Assembly: GCF_032268605.1 (NCBI RefSeq)
Contig: NZ_CP130318.1
Location: 2,266,001-2,330,000, forward strand
From: Paenibacillus aurantius
GTDB lineage: Bacteria > Bacillota > Bacilli > Paenibacillales > NBRC-103111
DNA: 64,000 nt
Direction of reading: 5' to 3'
Shown here: one piece after another, positions 43,705 to 54,217 of the stretch
Position numbering within the stretch: the stretch's first letter is position 1
Layout of the letters: each line of letters opens with the position of its first letter
Position numbers and translations under genes: made by a program
The notes under the pieces: generated by a model
Databases searched by the model: none
Told to the model about the DNA's origin: nothing
Seen by the model: only the letters and a program-made list of their open reading frames with translations

Positions 43705-44577
43705 ATGAGAGGAACGGAGAGTTCCCGCATGTTGGATACACAAACAGTGATGTACGGGGTGTTCGGAGATCCGATCGCCCATTCGAAATCCCCGCTCATG
43801 CTGAACCGCGCCTTTGCCGAGGCGGACTTGAACGCGGCGTACGCCGCCTTTCATATTCGCCCGGGGACTCTGAAGGATGCCGTGGCCGGAATCCGGGCGC
43901 TCGGCTTCCGCGGGGTGAACGTGACGATCCCTCATAAGGTGGAAGTCATGGATTACCTGGATCACCTCGACGATGGGGCGAAGGCTATAGGGGCGGTAAA
44001 CACCATCGTGAACGACCATGGCGTTCTGACCGGCTACAATACGGACGGGATCGGGTACGTGCGTTCCCTTAAAGAGGAAACCGGCGTGAAGCTGGCCGGC
44101 GCCAAAGTCGTTCTGCTGGGAGCCGGCGGCGCGGCGCGCGGACTCGTTTATGCGCTTGCCAAGGAAGGGGCGGCCAAGGTCACGCTGGCCAACCGGACGC
44201 CGGGAAGGGCGGTGGAGCTTGCCCGGGCGATGGGGGCTTACACGTCGACCGAAGGCATAGGACTCGACCAAGCCAAGGATGCAGTGGAAGCCGCCGACCT
44301 GGTCATCAATACGACGCAGATGGGGATGCACCCGAACGTGGAGGAAACCCCGCTGGACTCCTCCCTGCTCCGCCCCGGTATGATTGTAAGCGACATCGTC
44401 TACAATCCAAGGGAAACACGGCTCCTTAGGGAAGCCAAAGCGAGGGGAGCCCAGGTTCACGGCGGCTTGGGGATGTTCATCTACCAGGGGGCGTATGCCT
44501 TCGAATATTGGACCGGGCTTCCGGCCCCGGCGGCGGCTATGCGCGAGGCCGTGGAGCAGTCTTTTAGCAGCAATTGA
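43705..44577 (+). CDS. aroE: Shikimate dehydrogenase
   Basis: A 290-residue enzyme reducing 3-dehydroshikimate to shikimate with NADPH. The substrate domain has YGVFGDPIAHSKSPLMLN with the shikimate-binding Ser residues, GVNVTIPHKVEVMDYLD with catalytic Lys, and AIGAVNTIVND; the cofactor domain has VVLLGAGGAARGLVYAL, LANRTPGRA, NTTQMGMHPN, and the closing GLGMFIYQGAYAFEYWTG. GGGGGAGGG lies before the ATG at 43705; a second ATG at 43729 is possible. Fourth-to-first neighbours are all ribosome or cofactor genes. Confidence 0.95.
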   Translation: MRGTESSRMLDTQTVMYGVFGDPIAHSKSPLMLNRAFAEADLNAAYAAFHIRPGTLKDAVAGIRALGFRGVNVTIPHKVEVMDYLDHLDDGAKAIGAVNTIVNDHGVLTGYNTDGIGYVRSLKEETGVKLAGAKVVLLGAGGAARGLVYALAKEGAAKVTLANRTPGRAVELARAMGAYTSTEGIGLDQAKDAVEAADLVINTTQMGMHPNVEETPLDSSLLRPGMIVSDIVYNPRETRLLREAKARGAQVHGGLGMFIYQGAYAFEYWTGLPAPAAAMREAVEQSFSSN

Positions 44578-44618
44578 AAACATTAACGATTTTAACATGC
44601 AGAATTGAGGGTAAAACT

Positions 44619-44909
44619 ATGTTAACCGGTAAACAAAAAAGATACTTGCGCTCCCAGGCGCACCATCTGAATCCCATCTTCCAGGTAGGCAAAGGCGGGG
44701 TGAACGACCATCTCATCCGGCATATCCAGGAAGCGCTGGAGGTGCGGGAGCTGATTAAGGTCACGATCCTGAATACCGTTCCGGACGACCGGGACGAAGT
44801 GGCCCGTGAATTGGCCGAGGGTGCGGGAGCCGAGCTGGTTCAGCTCATCGGCAAAATCGTTATTCTGTATAAGGAATCGAAGGATCATAAAACGATCGAG
44901 CTTCCATAA
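44619..44909 (+). CDS. yhbY: YhbY-family ribosome assembly RNA-binding protein
   Basis: A 96-residue CRM-domain protein (YqeI in B. subtilis) that associates with pre-50S ribosomes. The sequence MLTGKQKRYLRSQAHHLNPI, FQVGKGGVNDHLIRHIQEAL and ELVQLIGKIVILYKES is a standard match, including the GKGGV RNA-binding loop. GAGGG precedes ATG 44619. It starts 41 bases after aroE and ends 13 bases before nadD. Confidence 0.94.
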   Translation: MLTGKQKRYLRSQAHHLNPIFQVGKGGVNDHLIRHIQEALEVRELIKVTILNTVPDDRDEVARELAEGAGAELVQLIGKIVILYKESKDHKTIELP

Positions 44910-44922
44910 CGGAGGGATAGGG

Positions 44923-45510
44923 ATGAAGGTTGGGATCATGGGAGGGACCTTCGACCCCATCCACCTGGGGCATCTTCTCGCGGCCGAACGGGCAAGGGAG
45001 CAAGCGGGACTGGACGAGGTATGGTTTATGCCGGCTCACGTTCCCCCTCATAAAGCTCATGCCCCTAAGGCCGATGCGGAAGCCCGGTGGGAGATGGTCG
45101 TTAGGGCAACGAAGTCCCACGCGGCGTTCCAGGCAGTGGATTTTGAGCTCCGGCGGGGAGGAACCTCTTATACGATCGATACCATAACCGAGCTTCGGAA
45201 GACTTATCCCGATCATCAATTCTTTTACATCATAGGCGGGGATATGGTTATGTACTTGCCGAAGTGGTACCGGATCGGGGAGCTGGCGCGGCAGGTCACT
45301 TTTATCGGTCTGGAGCGGCCGGGTTACGTGATCAAGCTGGAGGAGCTTCCGGATGAAATCCGGCGCTCGGTCCTGCTGGTGCCGATGCCGTTAATGGAGA
45401 TTTCCTCAACGGACATCCGGGCCCGAAGAGCGGGAGGACAATCCATTCGTTACGTCGTAACGGAACCGGTTAGGGATTATATCGAGGGGAACGGTTTATA
45501 TGAAGCGTGA
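44923..45510 (+). CDS. nadD: Nicotinate-nucleotide adenylyltransferase
   Basis: A 195-residue nucleotidyltransferase making deamido-NAD from nicotinate mononucleotide and ATP. Seen: the GGTFDPIHLGHLLAAE motif with the (H/T)xGH nucleotide site, MPAHVPPHK, YTIDTITEL, FIIGGDM-type YIIGGDMVMYLPKW and the C-terminal ISSTDIRAR. GGAGGG precedes the ATG. Its last 11 bases overlap yqeK, as is common in this operon. Confidence 0.95.
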   Translation: MKVGIMGGTFDPIHLGHLLAAERAREQAGLDEVWFMPAHVPPHKAHAPKADAEARWEMVVRATKSHAAFQAVDFELRRGGTSYTIDTITELRKTYPDHQFFYIIGGDMVMYLPKWYRIGELARQVTFIGLERPGYVIKLEELPDEIRRSVLLVPMPLMEISSTDIRARRAGGQSIRYVVTEPVRDYIEGNGLYEA

Positions 45511-46084
45511 ACAGATGATGGAGGCGGTACGGAAGCAGATGCCCGCTAAGCGCTGGCAGCATACGCTGGGCGTAATGGAATCGGCGGTTGAGCTGGCCCA
45601 CCGGTTCGGGGGGGATCCGGAGAAGGCCGATCTAGCTGCGCTGCTGCATGATTACTGCAAATACTGGCCGGTGGAGAAGCAGCGCCAAGTTATTGTCGAC
45701 AACCGCCTGCCGGAGGAGCTGCTTTCCTACGAAAAACCGCTATGGCATGCACCTGTGGGGGCATTCGTCGTAGCGGAGGAATTCGGGATCGACGATGAAG
45801 AGGTGCTGGATGCGATCCGTTATCATACGTCAGGTCGTGTCGGCATGTCCCAGCTTGATAAAATCATATGCCTGGCCGATTATATTGAGCCTAACCGGGA
45901 TTACCCGGAAGTGGCGAACCTCCGCCGGCTGGCCGAGACCAGCATGGAAAAAGCACTCATAGCCGGATTTGACTCCACCATTCATTATTTGTTATCCAAA
46001 GGAGAAAAAGTCTTTCCCATGACGCTCATGGCGCGTAATTCGCTTATCGATGAGGTCAGGGAACGGGAGGGGAAGAAAAGATGA
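45500..46084 (+). CDS. yqeK: Diadenosine tetraphosphatase-like HD hydrolase YqeK
   Basis: A 194-residue HD-domain metallo-phosphohydrolase; characterised YqeK proteins split Ap4A symmetrically to ADP. Metal ligands appear in RWQHTLGVMESA, LAALLHDYCKYW with the HD pair, KPLWHAPVGAFV and AIRYHTSGRVGMSQLDKIIC, LADYIEPNRDYP. It overlaps nadD by 11 bases and rsfS by four (ATGA), which indicates strict coupling. Confidence 0.93.
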   Translation: MKREQMMEAVRKQMPAKRWQHTLGVMESAVELAHRFGGDPEKADLAALLHDYCKYWPVEKQRQVIVDNRLPEELLSYEKPLWHAPVGAFVVAEEFGIDDEEVLDAIRYHTSGRVGMSQLDKIICLADYIEPNRDYPEVANLRRLAETSMEKALIAGFDSTIHYLLSKGEKVFPMTLMARNSLIDEVREREGKKR

Positions 46085-46422
46085 CCAACCAAGATCTGCT
46101 TACGCTTGTACTGGACGCGGCGGACGATAAGAAAGCGATGAACGTGGTTGCCTTGAACCTGGAGGGTATCTCGCTCGTTTCGGATTATTTCGTGATTTGT
46201 CACGGGAATTCGGAGACCCAGGTACAGGCTATCGCGACGGAAATCAAGAAAAAGGCCGAGCAGCACGGCTTCCGGGTAAGAGGGCTGGAAGGAATGGACA
46301 CCGCCCGCTGGGTGCTGATCGACCTGGGTGATGTAGTGGCCCACGTGTTCCACCGGGACGACAGGGAATATTACAACATCGAGCGTCTGTGGTCGGATGC
46401 CAAAGTGGTCGAGAAGGTATGA
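46081..46422 (+). CDS. rsfS: Ribosomal silencing factor RsfS
   Basis: A 113-residue protein (YqeL) that binds uL14 and blocks subunit joining in poor conditions. Family phrases: VLDAADDKKAMNVVALNLEG, SLVSDYFVICHGNSETQVQA, GLEGMDTARWVLIDLGDVVA and HVFHRDDREYYNIERLW. Full length. Its stop overlaps the next start by four bases (ATGA). Confidence 0.95.
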   Translation: MTNQDLLTLVLDAADDKKAMNVVALNLEGISLVSDYFVICHGNSETQVQAIATEIKKKAEQHGFRVRGLEGMDTARWVLIDLGDVVAHVFHRDDREYYNIERLWSDAKVVEKV

Positions 46423-47342
46423 CGCTTCAGGCGGGAACGACCGTAACCCTCAAGGTGACCAAAGAAACAAAGCCGTACGGATATTTCGTCACGGACGGCG
46501 TTCGTGAGGTTCTTCTTCATTATACGGAAACGACCGGGCCCGTTCAGGTGGGGGAGGACGTGGAGGTCTTTCTGTATTTCGACACCGAAGACCGGTTGGC
46601 CGCAACCATGAAAAAGCCGCTGATGGAGCTCGGTCAGGTGGGCTTGCTGGAAGTGGCCGATATCCACCACCGGTTTGGGACCTTTCTCGATATGGGGCTC
46701 GGCCGGCAGCTGCTCCTTCCCTTCAAGGAACAGCCGGAGCTGAAGGAGCTTCGTCCTCAGGTAGGAGACAAGGTATACGTAACGATGGCGCACGACCGGC
46801 AGGGCCGGCTGATGGCCAAGCTGGCAGGAGAGGAAGAGCTCGCTCCCCTCACCTTCCATGCTCCGACCTCCTGGTTGAACCAATGGGTGGAAGCCCGCGT
46901 CTACAAGCCTCTTCAAATGGGCACCTTCGTGATATGTGAAGGAGGGATCCTCGGCTTTGGGGTAATCGGCATGATCCATGCTTCCGAGCGGACCCGGATG
47001 CTTCGCGTCGGGGAAACGGTACAGGTTCGGGTCATGAAGGTCCGGGAGGACGGACGCGTCAATCTTTCCCTTAAGCCGTTGAAGGAAGTCGGCCGGGTCG
47101 AGGATGCGGATAAGCTTCTCGCTTATCTGAAGGAACGGCCGAACGGGGCGATGCCCTTCTCGGACCAAACGCCGGCAGATATCATTATGCAGCGGTTCGG
47201 GATAAGCAAATCGGCTTTTAAACGGGCCATGGGCAAGCTCATGAAAGAGGGCCTTATCGTGCAGAAGGAAAACTGGACGTACCTGCAGACGGATAAGGAT
47301 TCGGGGCCGGCAGCACCAGCCGGAGCCTCAGATAACGAGTAA
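46419..47342 (+). CDS. cvfB: S1-domain RNA-binding protein, CvfB/YitL family
   Basis: A 307-residue protein with three S1-like OB folds and a C-terminal winged helix: KVTKETKPYGYFVTDGVREV, the second fold around IHHRFGTFLDMGLGRQLLLP, GFGVIGMIHASERTRMLRVG, VRVMKVREDGRVNLSLKPL, and the helix-turn-helix FGISKSAFKRAMGKLMKEGL. CvfB affects virulence and RNA metabolism in Staphylococcus. The ATG overlaps the rsfS stop. It is an insertion relative to the B. subtilis yqe order, where yqeM follows rsfS directly. Confidence 0.88.
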   Translation: MTLQAGTTVTLKVTKETKPYGYFVTDGVREVLLHYTETTGPVQVGEDVEVFLYFDTEDRLAATMKKPLMELGQVGLLEVADIHHRFGTFLDMGLGRQLLLPFKEQPELKELRPQVGDKVYVTMAHDRQGRLMAKLAGEEELAPLTFHAPTSWLNQWVEARVYKPLQMGTFVICEGGILGFGVIGMIHASERTRMLRVGETVQVRVMKVREDGRVNLSLKPLKEVGRVEDADKLLAYLKERPNGAMPFSDQTPADIIMQRFGISKSAFKRAMGKLMKEGLIVQKENWTYLQTDKDSGPAAPAGASDNE

Positions 47343-47355
47343 GGATGAGTGGGGT

Positions 47356-48117
47356 ATGGCTTACGGGCGATTCGCCTATTACTACGACCGGCTGATGGAG
47401 GATATGCCTTATCCCCGCTGGCTTTCGTTTCTGGACCAATGCTGGGAAAGGTTCGGGCGCCCGTCCTCCGTCGTCGATTTGGGGTGCGGGACGGGGAGCA
47501 TTGCCATTCCCCTGGCCCGGAAAGGCCTGGAGGTAACCGGCATCGACTTGTCCGACCACATGCTGGCGGTGGCAAGGAACAAAAGCGAAGAAGCGGTTGT
47601 TGGGAAAGCCGGGAAGGGAAGCGTCCATTTTCTTCAGCAGGATATGCGGGAATGGGAGCTTCCGGACCGTGTGGATGGAGTCATTTCCCTTTGCGATTCG
47701 CTGAATTACTTGACCGAGGAAGCGGATTTGACGGAAACTTTCCGGCGGACGTATGAAGGGCTTGCTCTGGGTGGACTCTTTGTTTTCGATATGCATACTC
47801 CCCGTCTATTGGGGGAGTATTACCGGTCGCAGCCTTTTCTTCTGGACGAGGAGGATATCGCCTACATCTGGACATGCGGGTTTGACGAACAGCTGTGCCA
47901 AATTGAACACGATCTGACTTTCTTCGTTAAGGAAGAGGGGGGGGACCGGTTTCTCCGGTTCGAGGAGCATCACGTTCAGCGGGCTTACCCGCTGCCTTGG
48001 GTCAAGGATCAGCTCCGGGAGGCCGGTTTCCGGGATGTACGGCTTTACGGCGATTTTGAATGGCGGGAAGCGGATGAAGAGACGGAGCGGGCGTTCTTCG
48101 TTGCCCGAAAGGGATAA
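47356..48117 (+). CDS. yqeM: SAM-dependent methyltransferase YqeM
   Basis: A 253-residue class I methyltransferase. The SAM motif I is VVDLGCGTGSIAIPLARKG, followed by GIDLSDHMLAVARNKS (motif post-I), DGVISLCDSLNYLTEEADL, and LGGLFVFDMHTP. The N-terminal YGRFAYYYDRLMEDMPYPRW is typical of YqeM. Substrate unknown. The start follows the cvfB stop by 13 bases. It is the last gene of the yqe operon, before a new promoter at 48125. Confidence 0.9.
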   Translation: MAYGRFAYYYDRLMEDMPYPRWLSFLDQCWERFGRPSSVVDLGCGTGSIAIPLARKGLEVTGIDLSDHMLAVARNKSEEAVVGKAGKGSVHFLQQDMREWELPDRVDGVISLCDSLNYLTEEADLTETFRRTYEGLALGGLFVFDMHTPRLLGEYYRSQPFLLDEEDIAYIWTCGFDEQLCQIEHDLTFFVKEEGGDRFLRFEEHHVQRAYPLPWVKDQLREAGFRDVRLYGDFEWREADEETERAFFVARKG

Positions 48118-48124
48118 CGGTGAC

Positions 48125-48154
48125 TTGACAGAGCCGCTCCTTGTTTCATATAAT
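48125..48154 (+). promoter_or_regulatory. Promoter of leuS
   Basis: TTGACA (48125-48130), 18-base spacer, TATAAT (48149-48154): a consensus sigma-A promoter that reads into the T-box leader. Confidence 0.85.
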
Positions 48155-48174
48155 TTGGTACATACTTTATGGCT

Positions 48175-48456
48175 GTGAAGAGGACTAGTAGTTTTCGCGT
48201 GCGTCTTATACAGAGAGCCGGGGGAAGGTGGAAGCCGGCAGATGACCGAGAATGAACTCGCCTTGGAGCCGGATGGTGAAGCCTGCTGCATCCGATGGCC
48301 GGATGCCTTATGGTGCTAACCGGACCGCTGCCCGCGTTACAGGGTTTACGAGTGGATCTTTCCCTCCTCGGGAGGAAGGGTCAACCAGGGTGGTACCACG
48401 GGAATTCAAACCTCTCGTCCCTGGCCTTAGGGCCGGGACGGCAGGTTTTTTTATTG
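48175..48456 (+). promoter_or_regulatory. T-box leader controlling leuS
   Basis: The T-box sequence AGGGTGGTACCACGG lies at 48387-48401. It is preceded by stem I features (AGAGAGCCGG, then GGTGGAAGCCGG) and a specifier region GAACTCGCCTTGGAG, in which CTC (Leu) fits the downstream leuS. It is followed by a terminator stem CGTCCCTGGCC / GGGCCGGGACG (about 48416-48440) and a T run. Uncharged tRNA-Leu(GAG) should favour the antiterminator. Confidence 0.93.
48416..48453 (+). terminator. T-box regulated terminator
   Basis: CGTCCCTGGCC and GGGCCGGGACG arms with a TTA loop, then GCAGG and TTTTTTT. Confidence 0.88.
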
Positions 48457-48486
48457 CGCTGTTAATAGTACAAGGAGGAATAAGCC

Positions 48487-50937
48487 ATGACACAGGAAGG
48501 CAATGCCCATCCAGGGTACAATCCCCAGAAGCTGGAGCCGAAATGGCAAAAATATTGGGATGAACACAAAACGTTTAAGGTGCTGGAGGACTCGGACAAA
48601 CCGAAGTTCTACGCACTCGATATGTTCCCTTATCCGTCCGGAGCCGGGCTGCATGTTGGCCATCCGGAAGGTTACACGGCAACGGACATCGTTTCCCGCT
48701 TTAAGCGGATGAGAGGCTACAACGTTTTGCATCCGATGGGGTGGGACGCTTTCGGTCTTCCCGCGGAGCAGTACGCGCTGGACACGGGGAACGACCCTAG
48801 AGACTTCACGGCGAAGAACATCGATACGTTCCGGCGTCAGATCAAGTCCCTCGGTTTCTCCTATGATTGGGACCGGGAGATCAGCACGACGGACCCGGAG
48901 TATTACAAATGGACGCAGTGGATCTTCATCCAGCTGTATAACAAAGGATTGGCTTATGTCGATGAAGTGCCCGTCAACTGGTGTCCGGCACTCGGCACCG
49001 TGCTCGCGAACGAGGAAGTCATTGACGGCAAGAGCGAACGCGGCGGGCATCCCGTCATACGCAAGCCGATGCGTCAATGGATTCTGAGGATTACGGAGTA
49101 CGCGGAAAGGCTTCTCGAGGATCTGGAGGAGCTCGACTGGTCCGAGAGCATCAAGGACATGCAGCGCAACTGGATCGGAAAGTCCAAGGGCGCCGAGGTT
49201 CAATTTGCGATCGACGGACATGAGGGCGTCAACCTCACCGTCTTCACCACCCGCCCGGATACGCTTTTCGGTGCGACTTACTGCGTCATTGCGCCGGAGC
49301 ATGAATTCGTCGGCCGGATTACCACGCCGGAGCAGCAGGAAAGCGTGGAACAGTACCGGGAGAAGGCGGCCCGCAAGAGCGACCTGGAACGGACGGATCT
49401 GGCCAAGGAAAAGACAGGGGTCTTCACCGGGGCGTATGCCGTCAATCCAGTCAACGGTGAGAAGGTTCCGGTCTGGATTGCGGACTACGTGCTGGCCGGC
49501 TACGGCACCGGGGCCATTATGGCGGTTCCCGGCCACGACCAGCGGGACTACGAATTCGCTAAAGCGTTCCACCTGCCGATCGTGGAAGTGGTGGCGGGCG
49601 GCAATCTCGATACGGAAGCCTATTCGGGGGACGGCGAGCATGTGAACTCCGGCTTCCTGAACGGATTGGCCAACGAGAAGGCCATCGCCGCCATGATCGA
49701 ATGGCTGGAAGCCGAGGGCAAAGGGAAAGGGAAGGTTACGTACCGGCTCCGCGACTGGCTGTTCAGCCGTCAGCGTTATTGGGGCGAGCCGATCCCGATT
49801 CTGCATCTTGAGGATGGCAGCATGAAGACGGTGCCGGTGGACCAGCTGCCGCTCCAGCTTCCGGAGATGGACGAAATCCGTCCCTCCGGAACCGGAGAGT
49901 CTCCACTGGCCAACGACGAGGAATGGGTGAATACCGTGGATCCGGAAACCGGGCTTAAGGCCCGCCGGGAAACGAACACCATGCCGCAGTGGGCGGGAAG
50001 CTGCTGGTATTACTTGAGGTTCATCGATCCGCGGAACGACCAGGAAATCTGTTCGCCCGAGCTTCAGAAGAAATGGCTTCCGGTCGACCTCTATATCGGA
50101 GGGGCCGAGCATGCGGTACTTCACCTGCTCTATGCCCGCTTCTGGCACAAGGTTCTGTATGATCTGGGCGTAGTGGCGACCAAGGAGCCTTTCCATAAGC
50201 TCGTCAACCAGGGAATGATCCTGGGGGAGAACAACGAGAAGATGAGCAAGTCCCGGGGCAATGTCATCAACCCGGATGACATCGTGAACCAATATGGCGC
50301 GGATACGCTCCGCCTGTACGAAATGTTCATGGGGCCGCTGGAGGCGACGAAGCCTTGGAATGACAGCGGGGTGGAAGGAAGCTACCGGTTCCTGAACCGG
50401 GTCTGGAGGCTGTTCCTAAACGAGGACGGCACCCTGACGGGCAAGCTGACGGAGAACGACGCGGAGACGACCGATGCGTTCAAACGCACCTGGCACAAAA
50501 CGATCAAAAAAATAACGGAGGATTACGAAGCCCTCCGGTTCAACACGGCCATCAGCCAAATGATGATTTTCGTCAACGAAGCTTACAAAACCGAGAAGCT
50601 GCCCAAGGCCGCCTTGGAGCAGTTTGTCCAGATGCTGTCGCCGATCGCACCGCATCTCGCGGAAGAGCTGTGGTCGCTTCTCGGCCATTCCGAGAGCATT
50701 ACCTACGCCGAGTGGCCTTCTTATGAGGAAGCCTGGACGGTGGAGAATGAAGTCGAGATCGTCGTTCAGGTGAACGGCAAGATCGTCGACCGCGCTATGG
50801 TCGCGAACGATCTGGAGCAGGCCGCCATGCAGGAGCTTGCCCAAGGTCTGGAGAAGGTGAAGGAAGCCATTGCCGGCAAAACCGTCCGGAAAGTCATCGC
50901 GGTCAAAGGCAAGCTTGTCAACATCGTGGCCAACTAA
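48487..50937 (+). CDS. leuS: Leucyl-tRNA synthetase
   Basis: An 816-residue class Ia synthetase. The HIGH motif appears as [18 protein letters not shown], the CP1 editing domain spans about 220-420 with [20 protein letters not shown] and [20 protein letters not shown], and the KMSKS loop is [18 protein letters not shown]. The C-terminal domain ends [46 protein letters not shown] precedes the ATG. Controlled by the T-box immediately upstream. Confidence 0.97.
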   Translation: MTQEGNAHPGYNPQKLEPKWQKYWDEHKTFKVLEDSDKPKFYALDMFPYPSGAGLHVGHPEGYTATDIVSRFKRMRGYNVLHPMGWDAFGLPAEQYALDTGNDPRDFTAKNIDTFRRQIKSLGFSYDWDREISTTDPEYYKWTQWIFIQLYNKGLAYVDEVPVNWCPALGTVLANEEVIDGKSERGGHPVIRKPMRQWILRITEYAERLLEDLEELDWSESIKDMQRNWIGKSKGAEVQFAIDGHEGVNLTVFTTRPDTLFGATYCVIAPEHEFVGRITTPEQQESVEQYREKAARKSDLERTDLAKEKTGVFTGAYAVNPVNGEKVPVWIADYVLAGYGTGAIMAVPGHDQRDYEFAKAFHLPIVEVVAGGNLDTEAYSGDGEHVNSGFLNGLANEKAIAAMIEWLEAEGKGKGKVTYRLRDWLFSRQRYWGEPIPILHLEDGSMKTVPVDQLPLQLPEMDEIRPSGTGESPLANDEEWVNTVDPETGLKARRETNTMPQWAGSCWYYLRFIDPRNDQEICSPELQKKWLPVDLYIGGAEHAVLHLLYARFWHKVLYDLGVVATKEPFHKLVNQGMILGENNEKMSKSRGNVINPDDIVNQYGADTLRLYEMFMGPLEATKPWNDSGVEGSYRFLNRVWRLFLNEDGTLTGKLTENDAETTDAFKRTWHKTIKKITEDYEALRFNTAISQMMIFVNEAYKTEKLPKAALEQFVQMLSPIAPHLAEELWSLLGHSESITYAEWPSYEEAWTVENEVEIVVQVNGKIVDRAMVANDLEQAAMQELAQGLEKVKEAIAGKTVRKVIAVKGKLVNIVAN

Positions 50938-50992
50938 CGAAAGCCAGCCTCGGCCGCTAAGGAAGAGGAACCGCCCGTAAGGGCGCAGTATA

Positions 50993-51021
50993 GCGGGACC
51001 GTCCTTCCGGGCGGTCCCGCT
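50993..51021. terminator. Bidirectional terminator between leuS and comER
   Basis: GCGGGACCGTCC / GGGCGGTCCCGC with a TTCC loop, T-rich on the leuS side. It abuts the comER stop. Confidence 0.7.
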
Positions 51022-51852
51022 TCAGGTTTTCTTATTCGGGAAGGCGGCTTCTACCTTATCCACATCTTCCCTGTACTTGGCGTGGGTGATCCGGATCAGC
51101 TGATTAAAGAGATCCTTCACCTCGCGGTCCATGAGACGAAGTCCTTCGGCTGTAATGCCGCCGGGAACGGCCACGCGCTTCTGCAGCTCATCCGGAGTAA
51201 AGCCGCCGGCGGTCAGGAGCATGCCGGTTCCAAGCAGCATCTCGCTGGCGAGGCGGGTGGCTTCTTCCCGGGGAATGCCGGTCTCTTCCACCGCCGCGTC
51301 GACAAATCTTTGCAGAAGAAACGCCATGAAAGCGGGGCCGCAGCTGGAGATATCCGAGGTCACCCGGGTAAAACTTTCCTCTACCTCAATGGGGCGGGAG
51401 ATACACCCGGCCAAACGGTCGAGCAGGAGTTTATCCTCCGGCTGCAGGCGGTCGCTGTAGATGCACAGGGCGGCCCCGCTCAGAACGTAGTTGGTGATGC
51501 TCGGAATGATTTTGGCCACCTTGCAGGGCAGCTGGTCTTCCAAGTGCCGGATCAAGACAGGGCTCGTGATGGAGACGACGAGGTGATTCGGGTCGAGATA
51601 AGGGGCGATTTCGGGAAGCACCCGCTTGAATTCGGACGGCTTCACACAGACAAAAAGAAGCCGGCACGCTTCGGCGACCTCCCGGTTCGTAAGGACCGCC
51701 CGGAGTCCGGGATACCGCTCCGCCAGCTTTTCCGGTTTAGAAGGGTTGCGGTTGGAGGCCGTAATTTCTTCCGGTTGAAGGGCTCCCGATTGGATGAAGG
51801 CTTCAATAAGGATAGACCCCATGCTTCCGGTGCCGATAAAGCCCGTTTTCAT
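51022..51852 (-). CDS. comER: ComER, pyrroline-5-carboxylate reductase-like protein
   Basis: A 276-residue NAD(P)-binding protein of the ProC family: MKTGFIGTGSMGSILIEAFI with the GxGxMG cofactor loop, FVCVKPSEFKRVLPEI, VVSITSPVLIRHLEDQL, and the C-terminal ISSCGPAFMAFLLQRFVDAA and RVAVPGGITAEGLRLMD. In B. subtilis comER lies divergent from comEA, as here, and affects sporulation and biofilm rather than proline synthesis. I name it on synteny; it could be a working ProC. GGGAGGG precedes the ATG. Confidence 0.85.
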   Translation of the reverse strand: MKTGFIGTGSMGSILIEAFIQSGALQPEEITASNRNPSKPEKLAERYPGLRAVLTNREVAEACRLLFVCVKPSEFKRVLPEIAPYLDPNHLVVSITSPVLIRHLEDQLPCKVAKIIPSITNYVLSGAALCIYSDRLQPEDKLLLDRLAGCISRPIEVEESFTRVTSDISSCGPAFMAFLLQRFVDAAVEETGIPREEATRLASEMLLGTGMLLTAGGFTPDELQKRVAVPGGITAEGLRLMDREVKDLFNQLIRITHAKYREDVDKVEAAFPNKKT

Positions 51853-51998
51853 TAACTTTCCCTCCCATGGCCTGGATTAGAAGAACGGAAAGCGGGACTT
51901 TCTCTGCTGACGCTAGAGAAAGGCTCCCGTCCTTGCCGGTAAAAAACTCCTCTAACTATATGACGGTTAGGGCGGTTTCATGCCTGGGAGGAAGGAAC

Positions 51999-52027
51999 TT
52001 GATTTCTCACGGCTCCTGGCGTATAGT
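51999..52027 (+). promoter_or_regulatory. Promoter in front of comEA
   Basis: TTGATT (51999-52004), 17-base spacer, TATAGT (52022-52027). Transcription would begin near 52034, only some 20 bases before a terminator hairpin. Confidence 0.6.
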
Positions 52028-52055
52028 AAGGGCAACAGCATACTTGGAGCGGAAG

Positions 52056-52097
52056 AACCGCCTTTGTCCACGGATTCGTGGCAGAGGCGGTTTTTTT
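52056..52097 (+). terminator. Terminator hairpin in the comEA leader
   Basis: AACCGCCT (52056-52063) pairs with AGGCGGTT (52084-52091), with an inner CCACG / CGTGG stem and a T run. It lies between the comEA promoter and the gene; a second small GGCCC / GGGCC hairpin follows it. Confidence 0.75.
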
Positions 52098-52139
52098 TGG
52101 CCCTTTTTTGGGCCGATTCAGGAAAGGAGCAGAGAAACG

Positions 52140-52811
52140 ATGGGATTGTTTATGCGTCAGTACGGAAAAGTATTCGTTTGGCTGCTGCTGCCGATAGCAG
52201 CAGCAGGAGTCTGGCTGGGGGTCCGCCATGCTTTTGACCGGGCGGATCAGGCACTCCTCGCACCGGTGAACGGCCAGATTGAGGAGTGGCTGGATCAGAA
52301 GCCGGGAAGCCAAGGGACGGACAAGCCGGGAGCAGGGGAAGGGAAAAGTCCTGCCGGCGCGAACGGGGCGTCTGTTTCCCCGAGTCCGGCCCCTTCTCCC
52401 GCATCGGCTCCTGCTGCCCAACCGAAGCGGCCATCCGAAGGGGAGGTGCCGGCTGGACGGACGCAGGGGACCGCGCAAGCGGCCGGAGAAGGGGAGGGGG
52501 CTCCGACCGCGGCTTCCTCTCCTTCTCCGGCTGGCCGGGCTGCTGAGCCGGGCGCCGGCACGGTGACGGCTCCTTCTTCCGCCGGCAAGGAAGGGACCAA
52601 AGCCGGAGCCGGGAAGATCAACCTGAACACGGCTTCGCTTCAGAAGCTCATGGACCTGCCGGGAATCGGCGAAAGCAAAGCGAAGGCTATCATCGCTTAC
52701 CGGGAAGGAAGCGGAGGATTCAAGAAGCCCGAAGACATTACGAAGGTAAAGGGCATCGGTCCGAAAACCTATGAATCGTTCAAGGATCGGATTTCGGTAG
52801 AAGGACCTTGA
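52140..52811 (+). CDS. comEA: Competence DNA-binding protein ComEA
   Basis: A 223-residue membrane-anchored DNA receptor. One N-terminal membrane helix at about 8-26 (VFVWLLLPIAAAGVWLGV), a long low-complexity linker (about 55-155) rich in Ala, Pro, Ser and Gly, and two helix-hairpin-helix motifs at the end: INLNTASLQKLMDLPGIGES, KAKAIIAYREGSGGFKKPED and ITKVKGIGPKTYESFKDR. The SLBB domain seen in some ComEA proteins is absent; the linker replaces it. AAAGGAG lies ten bases before ATG 52140; the longer frame to 51867 crosses the leader terminator. Confidence 0.92.
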   Translation: MGLFMRQYGKVFVWLLLPIAAAGVWLGVRHAFDRADQALLAPVNGQIEEWLDQKPGSQGTDKPGAGEGKSPAGANGASVSPSPAPSPASAPAAQPKRPSEGEVPAGRTQGTAQAAGEGEGAPTAASSPSPAGRAAEPGAGTVTAPSSAGKEGTKAGAGKINLNTASLQKLMDLPGIGESKAKAIIAYREGSGGFKKPEDITKVKGIGPKTYESFKDRISVEGP

Positions 52812-52905
52812 GGAGACGAGCGGCTTTAAAAGACAACCGTTCGTGATCCTGTTTGCTTTTCAATTTCATACAAATATGAGAGAATTAATAGGAAATAATA
52901 ACTAG

Positions 52906-54216
<1,311 letters not shown>

Positions 54217-54217
54217 T

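Noticed and set aside
48451-50292. Long minus-strand frame of 613 codons
   Set aside because: Antisense to leuS, a clear synthetase; the frame arises from codon bias.
51867-52139. Longer N-terminus for comEA from 51867
   Set aside because: It would translate through a promoter and a terminator hairpin; AAAGGAG before 52140 gives a better start.
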